DNA from: Imbricaverruca yamaguchii
Taxonomy: Eukaryota; Arthropoda; Thecostraca; Neoverrucidae
DNA: 64,000 bases
Direction: 5' to 3'
Assembly: GCA_034440575.1 (NCBI GenBank)
Contig: JAOTOL010001634.1
Location: forward strand, 3,009,501 to 3,073,500
Part shown: positions 13,967 through 26,674 of the stretch, piece by piece
How positions within the stretch are numbered: position 1 is the first letter of the stretch
Layout of the letters: each line of letters begins with the position of its first letter
The notes under the pieces: model-generated
Seen by the model: the letters and a program-made list of their open reading frames with translations, nothing else
What the model was told of the DNA's origin: nothing
The model's database searches: none
Position numbers and translations under genes: made by a program

Positions 13967-15115
13967 CTTTCCGATACTGTATGGCAAGCCACGTCGGATA
14001 ACACCCAGATAATGCAAAATGAAGTCAAAGTTTCGAAACGCGGGGTCTTCGAAAAAAATCAAACTAACCTTTGGCCTTTGACCTTTGACCTTAGCCTTTG
14101 ACCGCGAGGACTTCGAATAATATAAGCTAACTTTTCATCTTGTGGTTTGTCATTAGCATTTTAAATGTTACTCGAGGTTCACCACGGACTATTATTGCTG
14201 GATGCTAGATGTGGGTGGGTTAGGGCGAGAAAAAAATTGCGAGGCGACCGAAGAAATCGGGTGAACATTGAATTTTTTTAAGTTAGTTCGATTTGTTTAC
14301 CGTATCGTACTGCACAACAAGCCACGTCGAATGGCACCCACTTGGCGCAACTTGAACCCGTAGTGACGAATCGCGAAGACTTCGAAAAAGAATCAACCTA
14401 GCCTTTGACCTTGAGGTTTCACATTGGCATATCCTGGTATAAAAATGTTACTCGAGGGTTCATCTGGGTAGGCTTGGGAGAAAACGAGAAAAAAATGCGA
14501 GGTGATCGAAGATGTCAGCATGGCTTTTGGCCGTCGATATTATTTATTATTATCAACTTTCCGATACCGCACAGCAAGCGACGCGGAATGACTACATTTT
14601 ATGCAAATTGAAATCATAGTGACGAAACGCGAGGTCATCGAACGGCCCAATCAAACCTTTGGCCTTGGTATATCCTGATTTAAAAGAATACCCGAGTGCT
14701 CACCACGGGCTATTGCTTGACACCAAGTTTCGGTAGGTTGAGCGAAAACTGAAAAAAAATACTAGCGACCGAAGGATCAGCTTGGCCTTTGGCCTTCAAA
14801 AATAATTCCATTGCTGAACTTTTCGATACCGCATGACCAGCTACATGGAATGCCGCCCATTTGATGGAAATTGAAGTGATAGCGATCGAACCTCGCGTTC
14901 GATCGCTATCGCTATCGCTATCGCTTCGCAAGAATCGCTATCTAATCAACCAGGCTAATTTTCGACCCCGAAGTTTCATCTTGACATTTCCCGGTTTGAA
15001 ATGTTGCACAACGGTTCACCACAGGCTATCGGTTAATACCAGATTTTGGCAGATTTGAGTTAAAATGAAAGAAAAAATGCGAGGCGACCGAAGAAACCGG
15101 TTTCCGTTGGACCTT
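13967..15115. repeat. diverged satellite-like tandem repeat, four ~260-330 bp copies
   Basis: Four successive blocks begin near 13967, 14300, 14558 and 14820. Each has the same order of landmarks: a TTCCGATACCGCA-like start, a GCGACGCGGAATG-like segment, a GACGAAACGCGAGG segment, CCTTTGGCCTT words, CTCGAGNGTTCACC, and GAAAAAAATGCGAGGCGACC near the end. Copies are strongly diverged with indels. The last carries an inserted GATAGCGATCGAA hairpin with GCTATC repeats (14877-14930). This looks like an old satellite fragment. Confidence 0.75.
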
Positions 15116-15367
15116 GGCTGTTAAAGTGGGCATGTGAGACCTATGTAGTCTCTTCCAGCGAGTTAGGGATAGGCATTTGTGATAGTCGATTCGAACGATC
15201 ATAAACCAGTCGCTAAATGCCAATATCAATGCAACTATGTCTCTGGCGACCCCGTCGCTGAATACGAATCCGAATACGACGTTAACTTCACGTACGTGCT
15301 TACATCTTCCGAAGACGCCCCTTCATGGTTTGGAAGATACCCAAGGACACCCGGAGTGACGTTTGTT

Positions 15368-15433
<66 letters not shown>

Positions 15434-17261
15434 ATATGCCCAGGAGATTGCAACCAAGGAAGCATAAAGCCCTGAATAATGCAAATTTGGTGCCTCGCAA
15501 AGCACATTTCTTCACCCATGCAAGAACACAAGATGGTCAAGGTTCATGATATACAATAATGGTCTAGAAACAGAAATGTCAACGTTTGCTCATTTACCAC
15601 TCATATATTTTGTGACGACAGATAGCCTAGTGGAGCCCGTTGATTGGCTAGATCGGCCTCTGGTATTTTTGGTGATTCTTTTGCATACATATTTTCACTT
15701 GATAAATGATTAAGTAGAATTTTGTGTGAATCACACACCGGCATTTTAGTTGCAGAGGCTTTGGGGGACACGACAGAAATTGAGGTGGACAAATCGTCAC
15801 TTTCCAGAAATTTTGGTAGGGGACATGTCCCCACTTATCTTAGCTTTGTTTAGCTAGTCGGATTACCTTTCAAGAGAGCACGGACGATTTGTCGTCACGA
15901 AATATACACATCTGTGCTTTGACAATCCAAACAAAATATATTGATACGCGAATTCTAGTAAGCATCACTGCAACACAATTTCACGTAATTTATCCTAAAA
16001 AATCCCGTTGGTGCACCTTTCATCCGGATGTATGGTGTGTACACTACTCCAAAAGGTTCCACTCTACAACTAACACATGAGAAGCAAATGATTATGCGCT
16101 AGGGTGTTGTTGGATGCCATGCAAAACAAGGATCGATTTCTCTGCTATCCGCAAACGACTTATATTTGAAGAAGATAAACTAGTCAGATTACTTCGGGTA
16201 GTAGCATAAGCGACGCTGTGTGGCCTGGGGAAGCAAAAAAGGGAAACTGTTTGGGACTTTGGGCTAAAATTTACAGCATCTTTTGCCATTTATCAGCCAG
16301 ACAGTCGGCTTCGCATGTACCTATTTAAATTCTGAACGATTAATAATGATAGACGGATTTAAAGACACGAAGATAAGGACGAATATTTTGCATTTCGACA
16401 CACAATGCCATGTCGAACGTCATACGGTTAGAATACTTTGCTACCCAGATGAACATCTTTGTGAGCATGACATGTTTTGCAACGGCGTAGACAGGCACGA
16501 AAATTAGACAAAGGTTAGGAGGAAATGTGCCAATATCTTTCGGAGTTCGGCTCACTTGCATAGTCGTGCGTACGTAGCTTGTCAGCCACCGTTCCCCTTC
16601 CTTCAGCCTGACTCCCTGGAATCATCACTAATCATAATTATGCAGTAGAATCATAATTTGTCAATAGTTTTCCCTGCATATAAAACCAATTGATGAAACA
16701 CAGGAGTCAACTTCCATGAAAGGAGCAAACATGGTCTGGGTTTCTCCTCAATTCCTCCCTGGAGATTCCTTTCATAGTATTTTTTTATTTTAAATTCCAT
16801 GTGAGGCATGTCCTGTTGTTCGTTGGAATATATTGAGAACACTCCTTTATTTTAATGAATGCAACCTTCAAAATGTTCCAAATTTTTAGTATCCCGCACA
16901 ACACGAATTTCCTGACAGACGATGGTCGAATTTTCAAGTTCGAATTCGGCAGCCAATTAGCGTACATGAACCGATCGGTACAACATAATGTCGGCTTCAT
17001 GAATGGATGTATTCTATAGAAACTGTTCTATGAAAGAATATGCCACCTGACTTCCGCCTAGAAGCCAACGCTGGTTAGATCAATACTTATTGCCTCTGAC
17101 AAACTATATAGAATGACCATCTCAGGGAAGTCACCAAGTTTCGGAGTTTTCGGCGCAAGCAGTTGGAAATATCGCAAGAAAACGTCAGTCGTCAAAAATG
17201 TCAAAAACTCCGCCGCGTAGGAATAGGAGTAAGGTTCGATGCGCAAGGATACCACATGTGA
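15116..17261. other. intron 1 interval, nothing recognised apart from an AT run
   Basis: No gene-like frame. Contains the (AT)n run at 15370-15437, listed separately. The rest is AT-rich unique-looking sequence. Confidence 0.45.
15370..15437. repeat. (AT)n microsatellite
   Basis: Nearly uninterrupted AT dinucleotide with one TTTA break near 15420. Confidence 0.97.
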
Positions 17262-17440
17262 ACAGCAGCGCCGCTACCCGCTGCTGTTCACATAGCAGCC
17301 CCACTTCCCGCTGCTACTCACACAATAGCGCGCTACCCGCTGCTGCTCCCACAGCAGCGCCGCTACCCGCTGCTGCTCACATAGCAGCGCCGCTACCCGC
17401 TGCTGCTCCCACAGCAGCGCCGCTACCCGCTGCTGCTCTG
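17262..17440. repeat. 30-bp minisatellite, ~6 copies
   Basis: Units of about 30 bases containing GCGCCGCTACCCGCTGCTGC followed by TCCCACAGCA or TCACATAGCA. CTGCTG and CAGCAG words within each unit are mutually complementary, so the array can fold. Frames across it give Ala/Pro-rich or Leu/Gln-rich artefacts. Confidence 0.92.
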
Positions 17441-18730
17441 CTCCCAAGCGGATGCAATCAACTTGCATTTGCTGTCTGCAGTAATTACTGCTCCAGTTCC
17501 AGGGCAGTGGATGGCACTCGGCGGCTTGTGAAATTTGACTTTTACTATTTTGCTGAGATCAGTCTCGCTAACGTATGAACGTGAACCTTTGAACCCCTTT
17601 GTCAGCACGTGAAGTATGTGGTATCCGATCATGACACTGCAAAGTGTAGAATCCTATTCGTGACGCGTAGTGGAAGGGCCTAGGGGCCGATATTTCTCAG
17701 GCTGCATTCACCTCCAGTCCCATCCGCCGACTCACTGAATTGGCACCAGATTTGAGTCAACTCAATTCACGCCGACCAGACCCAGGCTTCCTCCGACACG
17801 AGAGATTGCCGAGAGCCAGCACAGCGCCAGGCCAAGCGTTGCCTTCACATCGGCGATTGTTTCGCTCGTCAATTGATCGATTGGCTTCAAGGCGCCATCT
17901 GCCTGGCATGGAGATTTGGCTCGCCGCAAAATTGCGCGCTTGATTGGCTCTGGTCACCGACCTGCTGAACCCAATCATGTCCATTTCTCGACCACTCTAG
18001 CTTGCTTATCCAACCGTCAACGACATGTATAGCAAATCGTTTCTTCGTCTAATCACCGTCCCGCAGTGGCATAACACTGATATGAGTGGCACGTCAGGAA
18101 TTAACTCAACGGTGCCATCGACACGTTGTAATGATACAAAAAGAGCCGTGCGGAATGGATATGAGTGCATTTCCACATCACGTGAGGTGTAGACACATCA
18201 CGTAGCTATTTATGATACTCTGAATCGAATGATGAAAGTGGCGCATCATAATTACTACTAAGACATAAATGTATGATCGTTGATCGTAAAAATGATTGTT
18301 GTCATACTCAGCATCACTCATTCTACCATTCCAGAAAACAAAAAAGCAAATATTGTGGACATAGATAATTCAACATATGTAGAATTGAGTGTGGAAGTCA
18401 TATTGCGGACTTATTTTCGAAAGTCACATTACAGCAACGCAACTGTATTCTGCCGGGATAAATCGGTGATCAGGCTATAACGCCTTGACAGCTGACGTGA
18501 CAATTATTTTTAGAACAAAAGATGCACAGCTGGATTTGGCGCCTCAGAAAACCCCACACAAGAATTTCCATCCAAATATAAAATATTTGGTGTCATGCCC
18601 TTGTCAGTTTGTCGTGGAATAGGCCAGAATCAGCTACTCTCCGAAGTTACCTCAGGCCATGTGTTCAGCTCTGTCTCAATGCTCCCCAGCTTCACCTACT
18701 GCTAATGTGGATGTGCTCCTCTCATCGATA
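17441..18730. other. intron 1 interval left of the Transib element
   Basis: Unique-looking sequence with no recognised gene. Its right end (18722-18730, ending in TCATCGATA) flanks the transposon target site. Confidence 0.45.
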
Positions 18731-18735
18731 CGCCG

Positions 18736-18769
18736 AACTATGGGCCAGAATGGCTTAAAAAGTGACACT
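18736..18769 (+). repeat. Transib left terminal inverted repeat
   Basis: Begins AACTATGGGCCAGAATGG and includes AAAAAGTGACACT. It pairs with 22136-22169 with about six mismatches in 34 bases. The first base departs from the C expected in the heptamer-like end. Confidence 0.9.
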
Positions 18770-19810
18770 CGAATTCAGAAGTTCGTCAAAACTCGATAGT
18801 TTTACCATAGATTATCTGCAAAATGTTTCCAACATTTGAAAACAGTACTTTATCCTTCATATGTCAGCACCCGTGTCCATAAGTAGTGCAGGAAGTCGTA
18901 CTATTATAGCGTGTTTACCCGAGTCGTTGAAAACGCACAATTCCATTGTCAGGTAAGCATTGTCATTCTTCCAAGGCTCGAAACCAATAATTTGTCATAT
19001 TATTGAATTGCTCAGATCATGAAGAGTAGACGAGGAGTAGAAATGCACGATATGACCTGTTGTCCAGCAACCTTCTGCAGATAATCTAGTGTTGGAAACA
19101 ACAAACGATGCAAATAGAATATAACGATGAGCATATTATGGATTCATTTTTATCTTCAACGACGCACACGCTGATTTTGATTTCATATGATAAATACATA
19201 TTTTGGCTACAAGTCTCGATTGTATGCTACTGCGGGTTTTTGCGCTAACATGAATAAACTGGCTTCAATCAGATCGATGTTCTGAACAGCGCCATCTATA
19301 TTCGTCGATAAATATTGACTATAGGAATAGGTAGGGCATACCAAGCCTTCCTGAAGTGTATTACTCTGTTAAACAACAATTTATATCATGATTGCAACAT
19401 TCAGGCATCATTGGTATATAACCCTAACCATCATTATTCGTTATTGCGGTTGTATTTTTGAAATACTGTTTGTATGATGATAGGGGAGACCGGGTCAAGT
19501 TGATACAATTTCCGTGAGTCAACTGCTGTGCGTGTGTCGCACGGGCGGAGAGCGAGTCGTGGTTTATGGTCATAGCACCATAGACCTCCACGGACTCGCA
19601 CCCCACTTCCGACTGTTCGCCCCTCAGAGCCAGTCGCGTCAGAGCAGAGTCACAGTCAACAGTTTGTGCAACCAGACCGTGCCGAATATAGAGAGACCGT
19701 GGTCTTACACAACAGTCTTACAGTGAGGACTGAGTGTGCACCACCGCATTAACTAGACCCGGTCCCTCCATATTGAATCAGTACTTTCCAGAAAAGCAGC
19801 ATTTTAGTAT

Positions 19811-21796
19811 ATGTATCAGAGTAGCGGTCTGAGACAAGCAACAGTACAACATATTTCGGCTTTCCTCAAGGAACAAGGTATCAAGCCAGTCGAACCCACC
19901 CGTGGCAGCCGAGATATGTGCCTTTATAGTCCGACTGAAGTTAAATTGGCCAAGTCCAACCGGCACTACGAACAATTCATCAAAGATAATGAAGGTGGCT
20001 GAAGCAAGATGTCGTGAACGTGAAGGGTGCATCGACAAGTGACGAGACTCCTGTAGACTCCGGTTATCCTGTGCACGTTCGCGGCAGACAGCGGTTGACT
20101 TTTTCGGAGAAGAGTCGTAGCGCACAGCGAAACGCCACAAAGTCGCTGATTCGGCACACTGCTGATAAGCTGGTGTACGCGGCGAGAAGGAGAGCGAAGA
20201 GCGAGGGCAGGAACGATCTGGCGTTCGTGCTTAATTGGTCGGTGAAAACCCCCAACAAAACCGACAAAGGTACATCGACTGCTCTGTGATAAAACTCATA
20301 AGCTCCTACAGTACTCCGAAGATGAAGCACTCACCCTTTTCGTGGATGGAAAATTAACCAAGGCAAGATGGCAGCTCACGCGGCTCTCGACCAAAAAAAA
20401 ATAATACGCTGATACTTATCTGACATACGACTGCATTCGATCCGCTAAAGAATGGTGCTACCCGGAAAACATCAGCATTGAGCCGATGCGCGCCGAAGTG
20501 CGTCTGCAATCTCTGTTGGCCCACACGAGTGGTCGGCTGCTTCACATGCAGAAATAGTTGGTCTGTCATATGGCCGATGAAGACAACCGGGTGACTCTGC
20601 AGCTCACCTGTAGGTGGGGATTTGACGGGTCCACCGGTCAAAGCCTCTACAAACAGGGTGGCACGCCAGAGGCAGCTCAAGATAGCCAGGTACGTCTGAC
20701 CTCTCTAGTGCCGCTCCAGTTAGCCCATGGAGATCAGGTGGTGTGGTGTAACCAGGTACCTTCTTCCACTCGGTTCTGCAGGCCCATGAAATTGCAATAC
20801 TGCAAGGAGACGGCTGCGCTGAAGAGTCGACGTACTGACGGCGGCAGATTGACAACCTCTAGACGCATGACACTGATTCGGAATGCGTCAGCGTCGGTGT
20901 GCATTTCACGTTGGAGCAGACGATGATCGACGGGAAAGTGTTGAACGCCATCACCAATACAGCGTCAATGCAGACCTGTCCCATCTGCTCTGCCACGCCC
21001 AGAGTCATGAATGATCTACACCACGTGCGTCAGTTGGCAGTCAACAGAGAACACCTGCGACTTGGCCTGATCACCCTGCACGCCTGGATCCGAGTCTTCG
21101 AGTGCGTCTCGCACATCCACTACAGACTGCACATAAAAAGTGGCAGTGCTGGTCAATAGCTGACAAAGAGGACGTCATTCGGCGCAAGAAGAGCATCCAA
21201 GATCAGTTCTGACATCTTCTACACCTCCACGTGGAACAGCCTAGAGCGGGTAGCAACGGAACATCGAATGACGGCAACACGACCAGACGGGCGTTCAGCG
21301 ACGAGTCGAGGCTGGCAGAAGTAACCGGCGTCGACGAAGGACTCATCTGCCTCTTTCACACTGTCTTGCAAGTACTGGCTACGAAATCGATTCAAGTAAA
21401 TTCGCCAACTACTGCGACTGCACGACGGAGCACTATATTGCGCTGTACCCTTGGTACCCGATGCTAGTAACACTGCACAGAGTGCTGATACACGGATATC
21501 AAGTCATTGCACCATTGCCTTTGCCCATCGGAATCACGAGCGAGGAAGTCCAGGAGTACCGCAACAAGGATGTCCGTGCATACCGCGTAGGACGTGCACG
21601 GAAGGGCTTGTAACTACACATCACTGACCAGTTCAGATACCTGTTGTTGAGCAGTGGCCCGCTCATAAACTCCTCCACCGCGAGTCAACGTTTTCAAGCA
21701 GCAGCCCGGGGTAAGAGGTCTTTGACCTCAGATGCTTGGAGCATGCTGCAAGCCGCCGCAGATAAAAACATTAGTGACTCAGACTTCAGTGAGTGA
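19811..21796 (+). pseudogene. Transib/RAG1-like transposase, frameshifted
   Basis: Translated segments in shifting frames follow the order of this family. A Lys/Arg-rich N-terminal part contains RGRQRLTFSEKSRSAQR (about 20075). Then comes SEDEALTLFVDGKLTKARWQ (about 20318), the first acidic motif WGFDGSTGQSLYKQ (Asp codon 20624-20626), FCRPMKLQYCKET, the second motif TMIDGKVLNAIT (Asp 20929-20931), the zinc-type CPICSATPRVMND, LHAWIRVFECVSHIHYRL, and GNTTRRAF. The third motif SEEVQEYRNKD carries Glu 21554-21556, corresponding in position to the RAG1 catalytic Glu. In-frame stops occur near 20555 and 21611, and at least four frame changes separate the segments, so no functional protein is made from this copy. 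The terminal stop is TGA 21794-21796. Confidence 0.88.
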
Positions 21797-22135
21797 GGGA
21801 GTTTGTTTTAGCCTTGTTTTTATTGCTTTGTTGTTGTTTTGTATCATTTTTGGTTTTCACCGATAGATGATGCCGAATATATGTTTCAAGTTGCCGAGTG
21901 CTATATGCTACTACAAACTCTCGCATTGTGTTTCTGAGTTCATCGTATTGGAAAACGGGAGATATGATGCATAGTTGTCAAATGACGTGCGCCGCACGCT
22001 ATTATATGGCATATCAACAATAACAATATTTAATGAAATTGTCATCGGCCACAAAAACGGTTGCCAGAATCAGTTTCTACGTTGAGAACCATCTCGAAAC
22101 CGACTTTTTATGTGTGCACTTTGAAAAGTAAGTGA

Positions 22136-22169
22136 GGTGTCACTTTTCAGGCAGTTCTGGCCCATAGTG
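22136..22169 (-). repeat. Transib right terminal inverted repeat
   Basis: Read inward on the minus strand: CACTATGGGCCAGAACTGCC, then a GAAAAGTGACACC segment. It keeps the intact CACTATG end and is followed directly by the CGCCG duplication at 22170-22174. Confidence 0.9.
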
Positions 22170-22174
22170 CGCCG

Positions 22175-24818
22175 ATGAGAGAAGTTCATCGCTTAGCATC
22201 GCTTAGCATCGCGATGCTGAGCAGCGCACGAGTGCTGTGCCGGCGGTCCCGCGTCTGTCACGCGTGCGCCGATGCGGCTGTGTCGTGTCATCACCTGTTG
22301 GCCACAAGAGCTGCTACCGCCGAAGCCGAGTGGCGTGTATTTACCTTGGAGAGACACTGCGCTGGCAGCGGCTGGGGCCGCGCCAAGCGTCGATCGTTCC
22401 CGAGCTACAATAGCAACAGGATCGGTGTCAGGCGCGCCGAGCCACATAGCCGGATGGCGGCGACGAACCGATCGATGAGATCGGTACCGAAATATATTAT
22501 GTGCTACTTTCTGCCCTGTCAATGTTGCATTGCTTCAGTTGTGAACATTTAAAAGTGTTACTGCGCCTTCATAACAAGATAGCCGTGGTAATACTTGAAC
22601 CGTACGCACATGCACATGTCTTCGGTCAATCAACTTCTCTGTCGCTCTCCAAAGGAAATCCAGTTTCATTAAAGTGGCGAAATACTAAGCTATGCCTGCA
22701 ACTTCACACTTTGATTGGCGATGTAACTTCGCGCCAAAGGCGATGCGAATATGAAAATCATGAAGCTCTTCTGCGGATAGACTGAAAGAACATATTGGTG
22801 AGTGGCTTGGTTAGTTATTTGAGTTTTAGGGCGCATCAACCAGGTTTGGTCATTTAGCGCCCATATCGATGAGTGGCATCAGCAAGGAATGAACTAGAGT
22901 CAACCACATGCTCCAAGGGCCCTTTTCATTTCACATTGATTTCATCAGGGCTGTGTGGGCAATACTTCCACTTCCTGAAGGCTGAGGCGTTCGAATCTTG
23001 AAAGAAAAGCCTGAACAGCGTGAGGGGATGGTGGCTCCAGAACCGCCACGCCGCCAAACGACGAAGCCGTGAACTGGTCAGAATGAAGAGTGGAGGCCAG
23101 GATGCATCGGCGCCCATGACACAAAACTAACTGAACTCCAACGCAGGGATGTCACTTTGCATGACCCCCAGGCAAAGTAACGCCCTATGTCACATTGCAT
23201 GGCTCCCAACTATTAGCTTGCCCTCCCAACCTTTTATTTCCCAATCTGACCGAAACCATTGCGCCTATGGAGGCGCCTCTTTAGATCGCTGGTGTGCACC
23301 CCCCCCCCCCCCCCCCAGTCAAGGAGTTATTTTTGCCGATGGCTGAAGAAAAACGTTATCAAGAACATCAATCCCCTGCAATCAATGTCACAAAGTGAGA
23401 CCCTTGCTGCAATTTTTCATGAAATATTTGGTTTACAGCAAGCTTAAGGATGGGCTTCGATAGGTCTCCTAACATGCACAAGAATTAATTCCATCTGGAA
23501 TTAATGCTAAAATTGCACATACCAGTGAAAGGTGACGCGCTGTTGCCAGGTCACAGCATCAGACCCAGTCTACTTCGGGTATTTGATTACCTGTTAACCA
23601 TCCGGAAAGGGTAATGGTACTTTCCAATAGTGCCTGGAAAAGCCTAGAAACTTAACTTTACTTTAAAAGGAGCACCATCACCGCCACGGCCACTTCAGAC
23701 AGCATGTTCTGTCTGCTGTGCTCAGATGAGAACGACCGTGCCACTGTTGAGCAAATTATGACATACGAGATGATGGGCGGATCCAGAAGAGTGGGAGACA
23801 CTGGTAACACGCATGCCCTCCCCGGTCGCAGAACTGCCCCCCCTCCCCCCCACCGTCGGTGATAAAGCCCCTTGATTCGGAGGCGTCGCTCCATTAGTGA
23901 GCGGTTCATCGGTCCAGCTGCCGCCTCCCGTATTATCTATCAGCCAATTCTTCCTGTAATATTTCCGAATTGAAATGTACTCTGAAATGATCAGACGGCG
24001 GACGACTACGTTCTGGAGCGGAAGACGACGGTCTTCCTTCGTCTTCCCCTCCAAAACGTGGCCTGGAGCCGCTCCTGGCGAACCCCTACTTCCAATCGTC
24101 ACGCAAAACTCTTTGTCATTTGCCCCATAATTGTCCATGTATCAAATTGACCAGTGTCACCAAATGCATGAACTTCGGCAGTACTCTTTTGCTCCTTGCT
24201 TAATCACCCTGGACTATGGACACGCCTCTGTTAAGCATAAAAAGCACACTATCTCATGCATTGGCCTTTCGATGTTGGCTGCCAAGTTTGGCGAAGAACA
24301 GTGAAATACGTTTGAGGATTCAGAGAGGAAAAGCCAAACATGTTGCGATGTGGCAAACAATGAGGAAAATATTCGAGTATGTCGCTCATCAATTGGACTG
24401 CCTTGATGAGTATCGCAAACACCATCATAGTTCATGCACGGTATATGACCACGAGGAATGTGTTGGCCTACCGTAAGTACAATTTTCGGATAGATTGCCT
24501 TCTCCACCTCAATCGCCGACATTGTTGCTGTTCTAGCGGCTGTAACCAAGTACTTTCAAGCGCGAGTCGGTCGCATATGAATCGGGCACCTCCCACAGGG
24601 AGATCTGATGCGGGTCAAACTCAGCTGGGTGGGAAGTCGAGATTGCCTTGCCGCCAATCAAACACGTATCGGTCGCGTGCTCTGTCATTGGCGTCACAAA
24701 TCCACTGATCACGTGACGTATGGTGCGGGTCAGCCGCCGCCGCCTGACAACCAAATTAGCAATGTTTGGTGGATGGCACCGTCAAGTAATGCCGAAAGGT
24801 GCCGGCCGAGAAAGCCAG

Positions 24819-24906
<88 letters not shown>

Positions 24907-26146
24907 AGAGAAAGAGAGAGAGAGAAGAAAAGAGAGAGAAAAAGGAAAAGAATGATAAAGCGAGAATCAAACAAATATGAGGAGAGCGAGGAGGCACCGG
25001 ATTGAGACGAACGTTTTCATTTGTGGCTCCACCGACCGAGGTTGTAGAAGACGATGACATTTTATATCGTTCATTTCCATGCAATACCATATATTTTCAA
25101 AGTCAAGTTGCAGGGTTGTCGTGTGAACACACCGCTCAAGTTTTCCACCAATGAACTACATTTGTGGTCGCAGAACTCGATTTAGGTGTATAATATCAGG
25201 AGCAGCAGCAAATTAGTGCACTGTGCTTGCACTAATGAAAGGTTGAGTCAGGAAGTATTCTTTAGCTTAGTGGCTGCCCTTGGTGCATTGTATAAGTTCA
25301 ATGTTAGATGATTTACCTCTCGCAAGGTAGTGGTGATGAAGCAACTGGTATTAAGTTGGACAGAATGTTCTTTGATGCATTTCTCCTCGAAAGAGAAGTG
25401 TGTAAAGAGCGAAACACATTTCCCACATCGGTCAGTGCTGCCGAGGCATTGAACCAGCATGGGTCTCGAAGCAGGCTAATTGTAACTTTGGTGTTAATGC
25501 AACTCATTGTATTATTCAATACAAATAGTACATTTCGATGTGATATCCGGATCACTTATAGTGACCTCAGGTCAATACTATTTGAGCCTGAAACGTCCTG
25601 CACGGTATCATTGAGTCCGAAAATGCTTCATTGTGGAATTGCGATATTGTAATGTCTAGTAGCTGAAACTCGTGCATGTATCCTATTTTACTGTGTACTA
25701 TTATAGCAGCCTAACTGCGACCAAAATTATATGCACATCAACACGTCATCAAGGCCACTTTCCCACCAAGTTCTGCACCAGCTCAGCGGATAGGTGGAAC
25801 ATCGAGAAAATCGAGAGGGGAAATCTCCTCGAAAGTAGTATGTTCAACATGCCAGGTAGTATACTGAAAATGCCAGATAGTATGTTCAAAATGTCCAGCC
25901 TTGTTCGTGTACTATGCAGGTGGAATCATGGCCATGTCTAAATTTGCCTTGTATCTTCTTTGCTGAAAAGCAATCCAGTGATGGTCCTCCAATTCGAAAG
26001 TGATGGCATTCCTCAATATACATACCCTGACCGAACATGACAACATGTTCTCTGATTTTCCTTATTAATCTTTGCTGATGATGTCTTTCTATTAGCCGTC
26101 ACCTTGTGATGGTGGTGGGAAGTGGCGACAATTGATACACTGATTA
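22175..26146. other. intron 1 interval right of the Transib element
   Basis: No convincing gene. Contains a C-run near 23297-23317, the GA microsatellite at 24818-24945 (listed separately) and a short self-similar patch (AGTATGTTCAACATGCCAG type) near 25836-25900. Other frames are short and unrecognised. Confidence 0.45.
24818..24945. repeat. (GA)n microsatellite
   Basis: About 80 bases of pure GA dinucleotide followed by GA-rich imperfect sequence. Confidence 0.96.
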
Positions 26147-26674
26147 CAAGCCATTGGTGGTCGTCCCTCCAGCCCAGGCTCGTCCCATCCCATCCAGCCG
26201 AGGACAATCGCGGACACTGCTGACACCTGCTCGCGTGGTTGCAGGGTGCTGGTGGGCGCAGACCTCATCCCATCCAGCCGAAGACAATCGCGGGCACTGC
26301 TGACACCTGCTCGCGTGGTTGCAGGGTGCTGGTGGGCGCCCCTCGGGCGCAGACCTCATTCCATCCAGCCGAAGACAATCGCGGGCACTGCTGACACCTG
26401 CTCGCGTGGTTGCAGGGTGCTGGCGGGCGCAGACCTCATCCCATCCAGCCGAGGACAGTCGCGGGCACTGCTGACACCTGCTCGCGTGGTTGCAGGGTGT
26501 GGGCGCAACCTCGTCCCATCCAGCCGAAGACAATCGCGGGCACGCTGACACCTGCTCGCGTGGTTTAGGTGGGGGCAACCTCATCCCATACCAAGACATC
26601 GCGGGCACGCTGACACCTGCTCGCGTGGTTGCAGGGTGCTTGGGCACTGCTGACACCTGCTCGCGTGGTTGCAG
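26147..26674 (+). repeat. ~80-bp array carrying copies of the exon 2 acceptor junction
   Basis: Units of about 80 bases (some shortened) contain CATCCCATCCAGCCGA, GACACCTGCTCGCGTGG and TTGCAG followed by GGTGCTGGTGGGCGC, which are the first 15 bases of exon 2. AG-ended acceptor copies precede exon-like sequence at 26245, 26325, 26416, 26496 and 26635. One at 26569 has TTTAG and a truncated exon part. The copy at 26325 extends 30 bases into exon-like sequence with two mismatches. The genuine acceptor is the last, AG at 26673-26674. Distances from the upstream acceptors to the true one (430, 350, 259, 179, 40) are not multiples of three, so using them would shift the frame. Confidence 0.93.

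Larger units (their letters stand above)
18736..22169 (+). mobile_element. Transib-type (RAG1-related) DNA transposon, degenerate
   Basis: A 3434-base element bounded by inverted repeats: left AACTATGGGCCAGAA..., right, read inward, CACTATGGGCCAGAA.... It is flanked on both sides by the same five bases CGCCG (18731-18735 and 22170-22174). Transib elements are known for 5-bp GC-rich target duplications, CACNRTG-like ends related to the V(D)J recombination signal heptamer, and a RAG1-core-like transposase. All three are seen here. The transposase relic (19811-21796) runs in the same direction as the host integrin gene. One end base has mutated (A for C at 18736) and the coding region is broken, so the element is not autonomous. 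Confidence 0.9.

Noticed and set aside
22175..22552. 125-codon frame right after the Transib element
   Set aside because: No family resemblance, overlapped by an equally long minus-strand frame; typical of GC-rich non-coding sequence.
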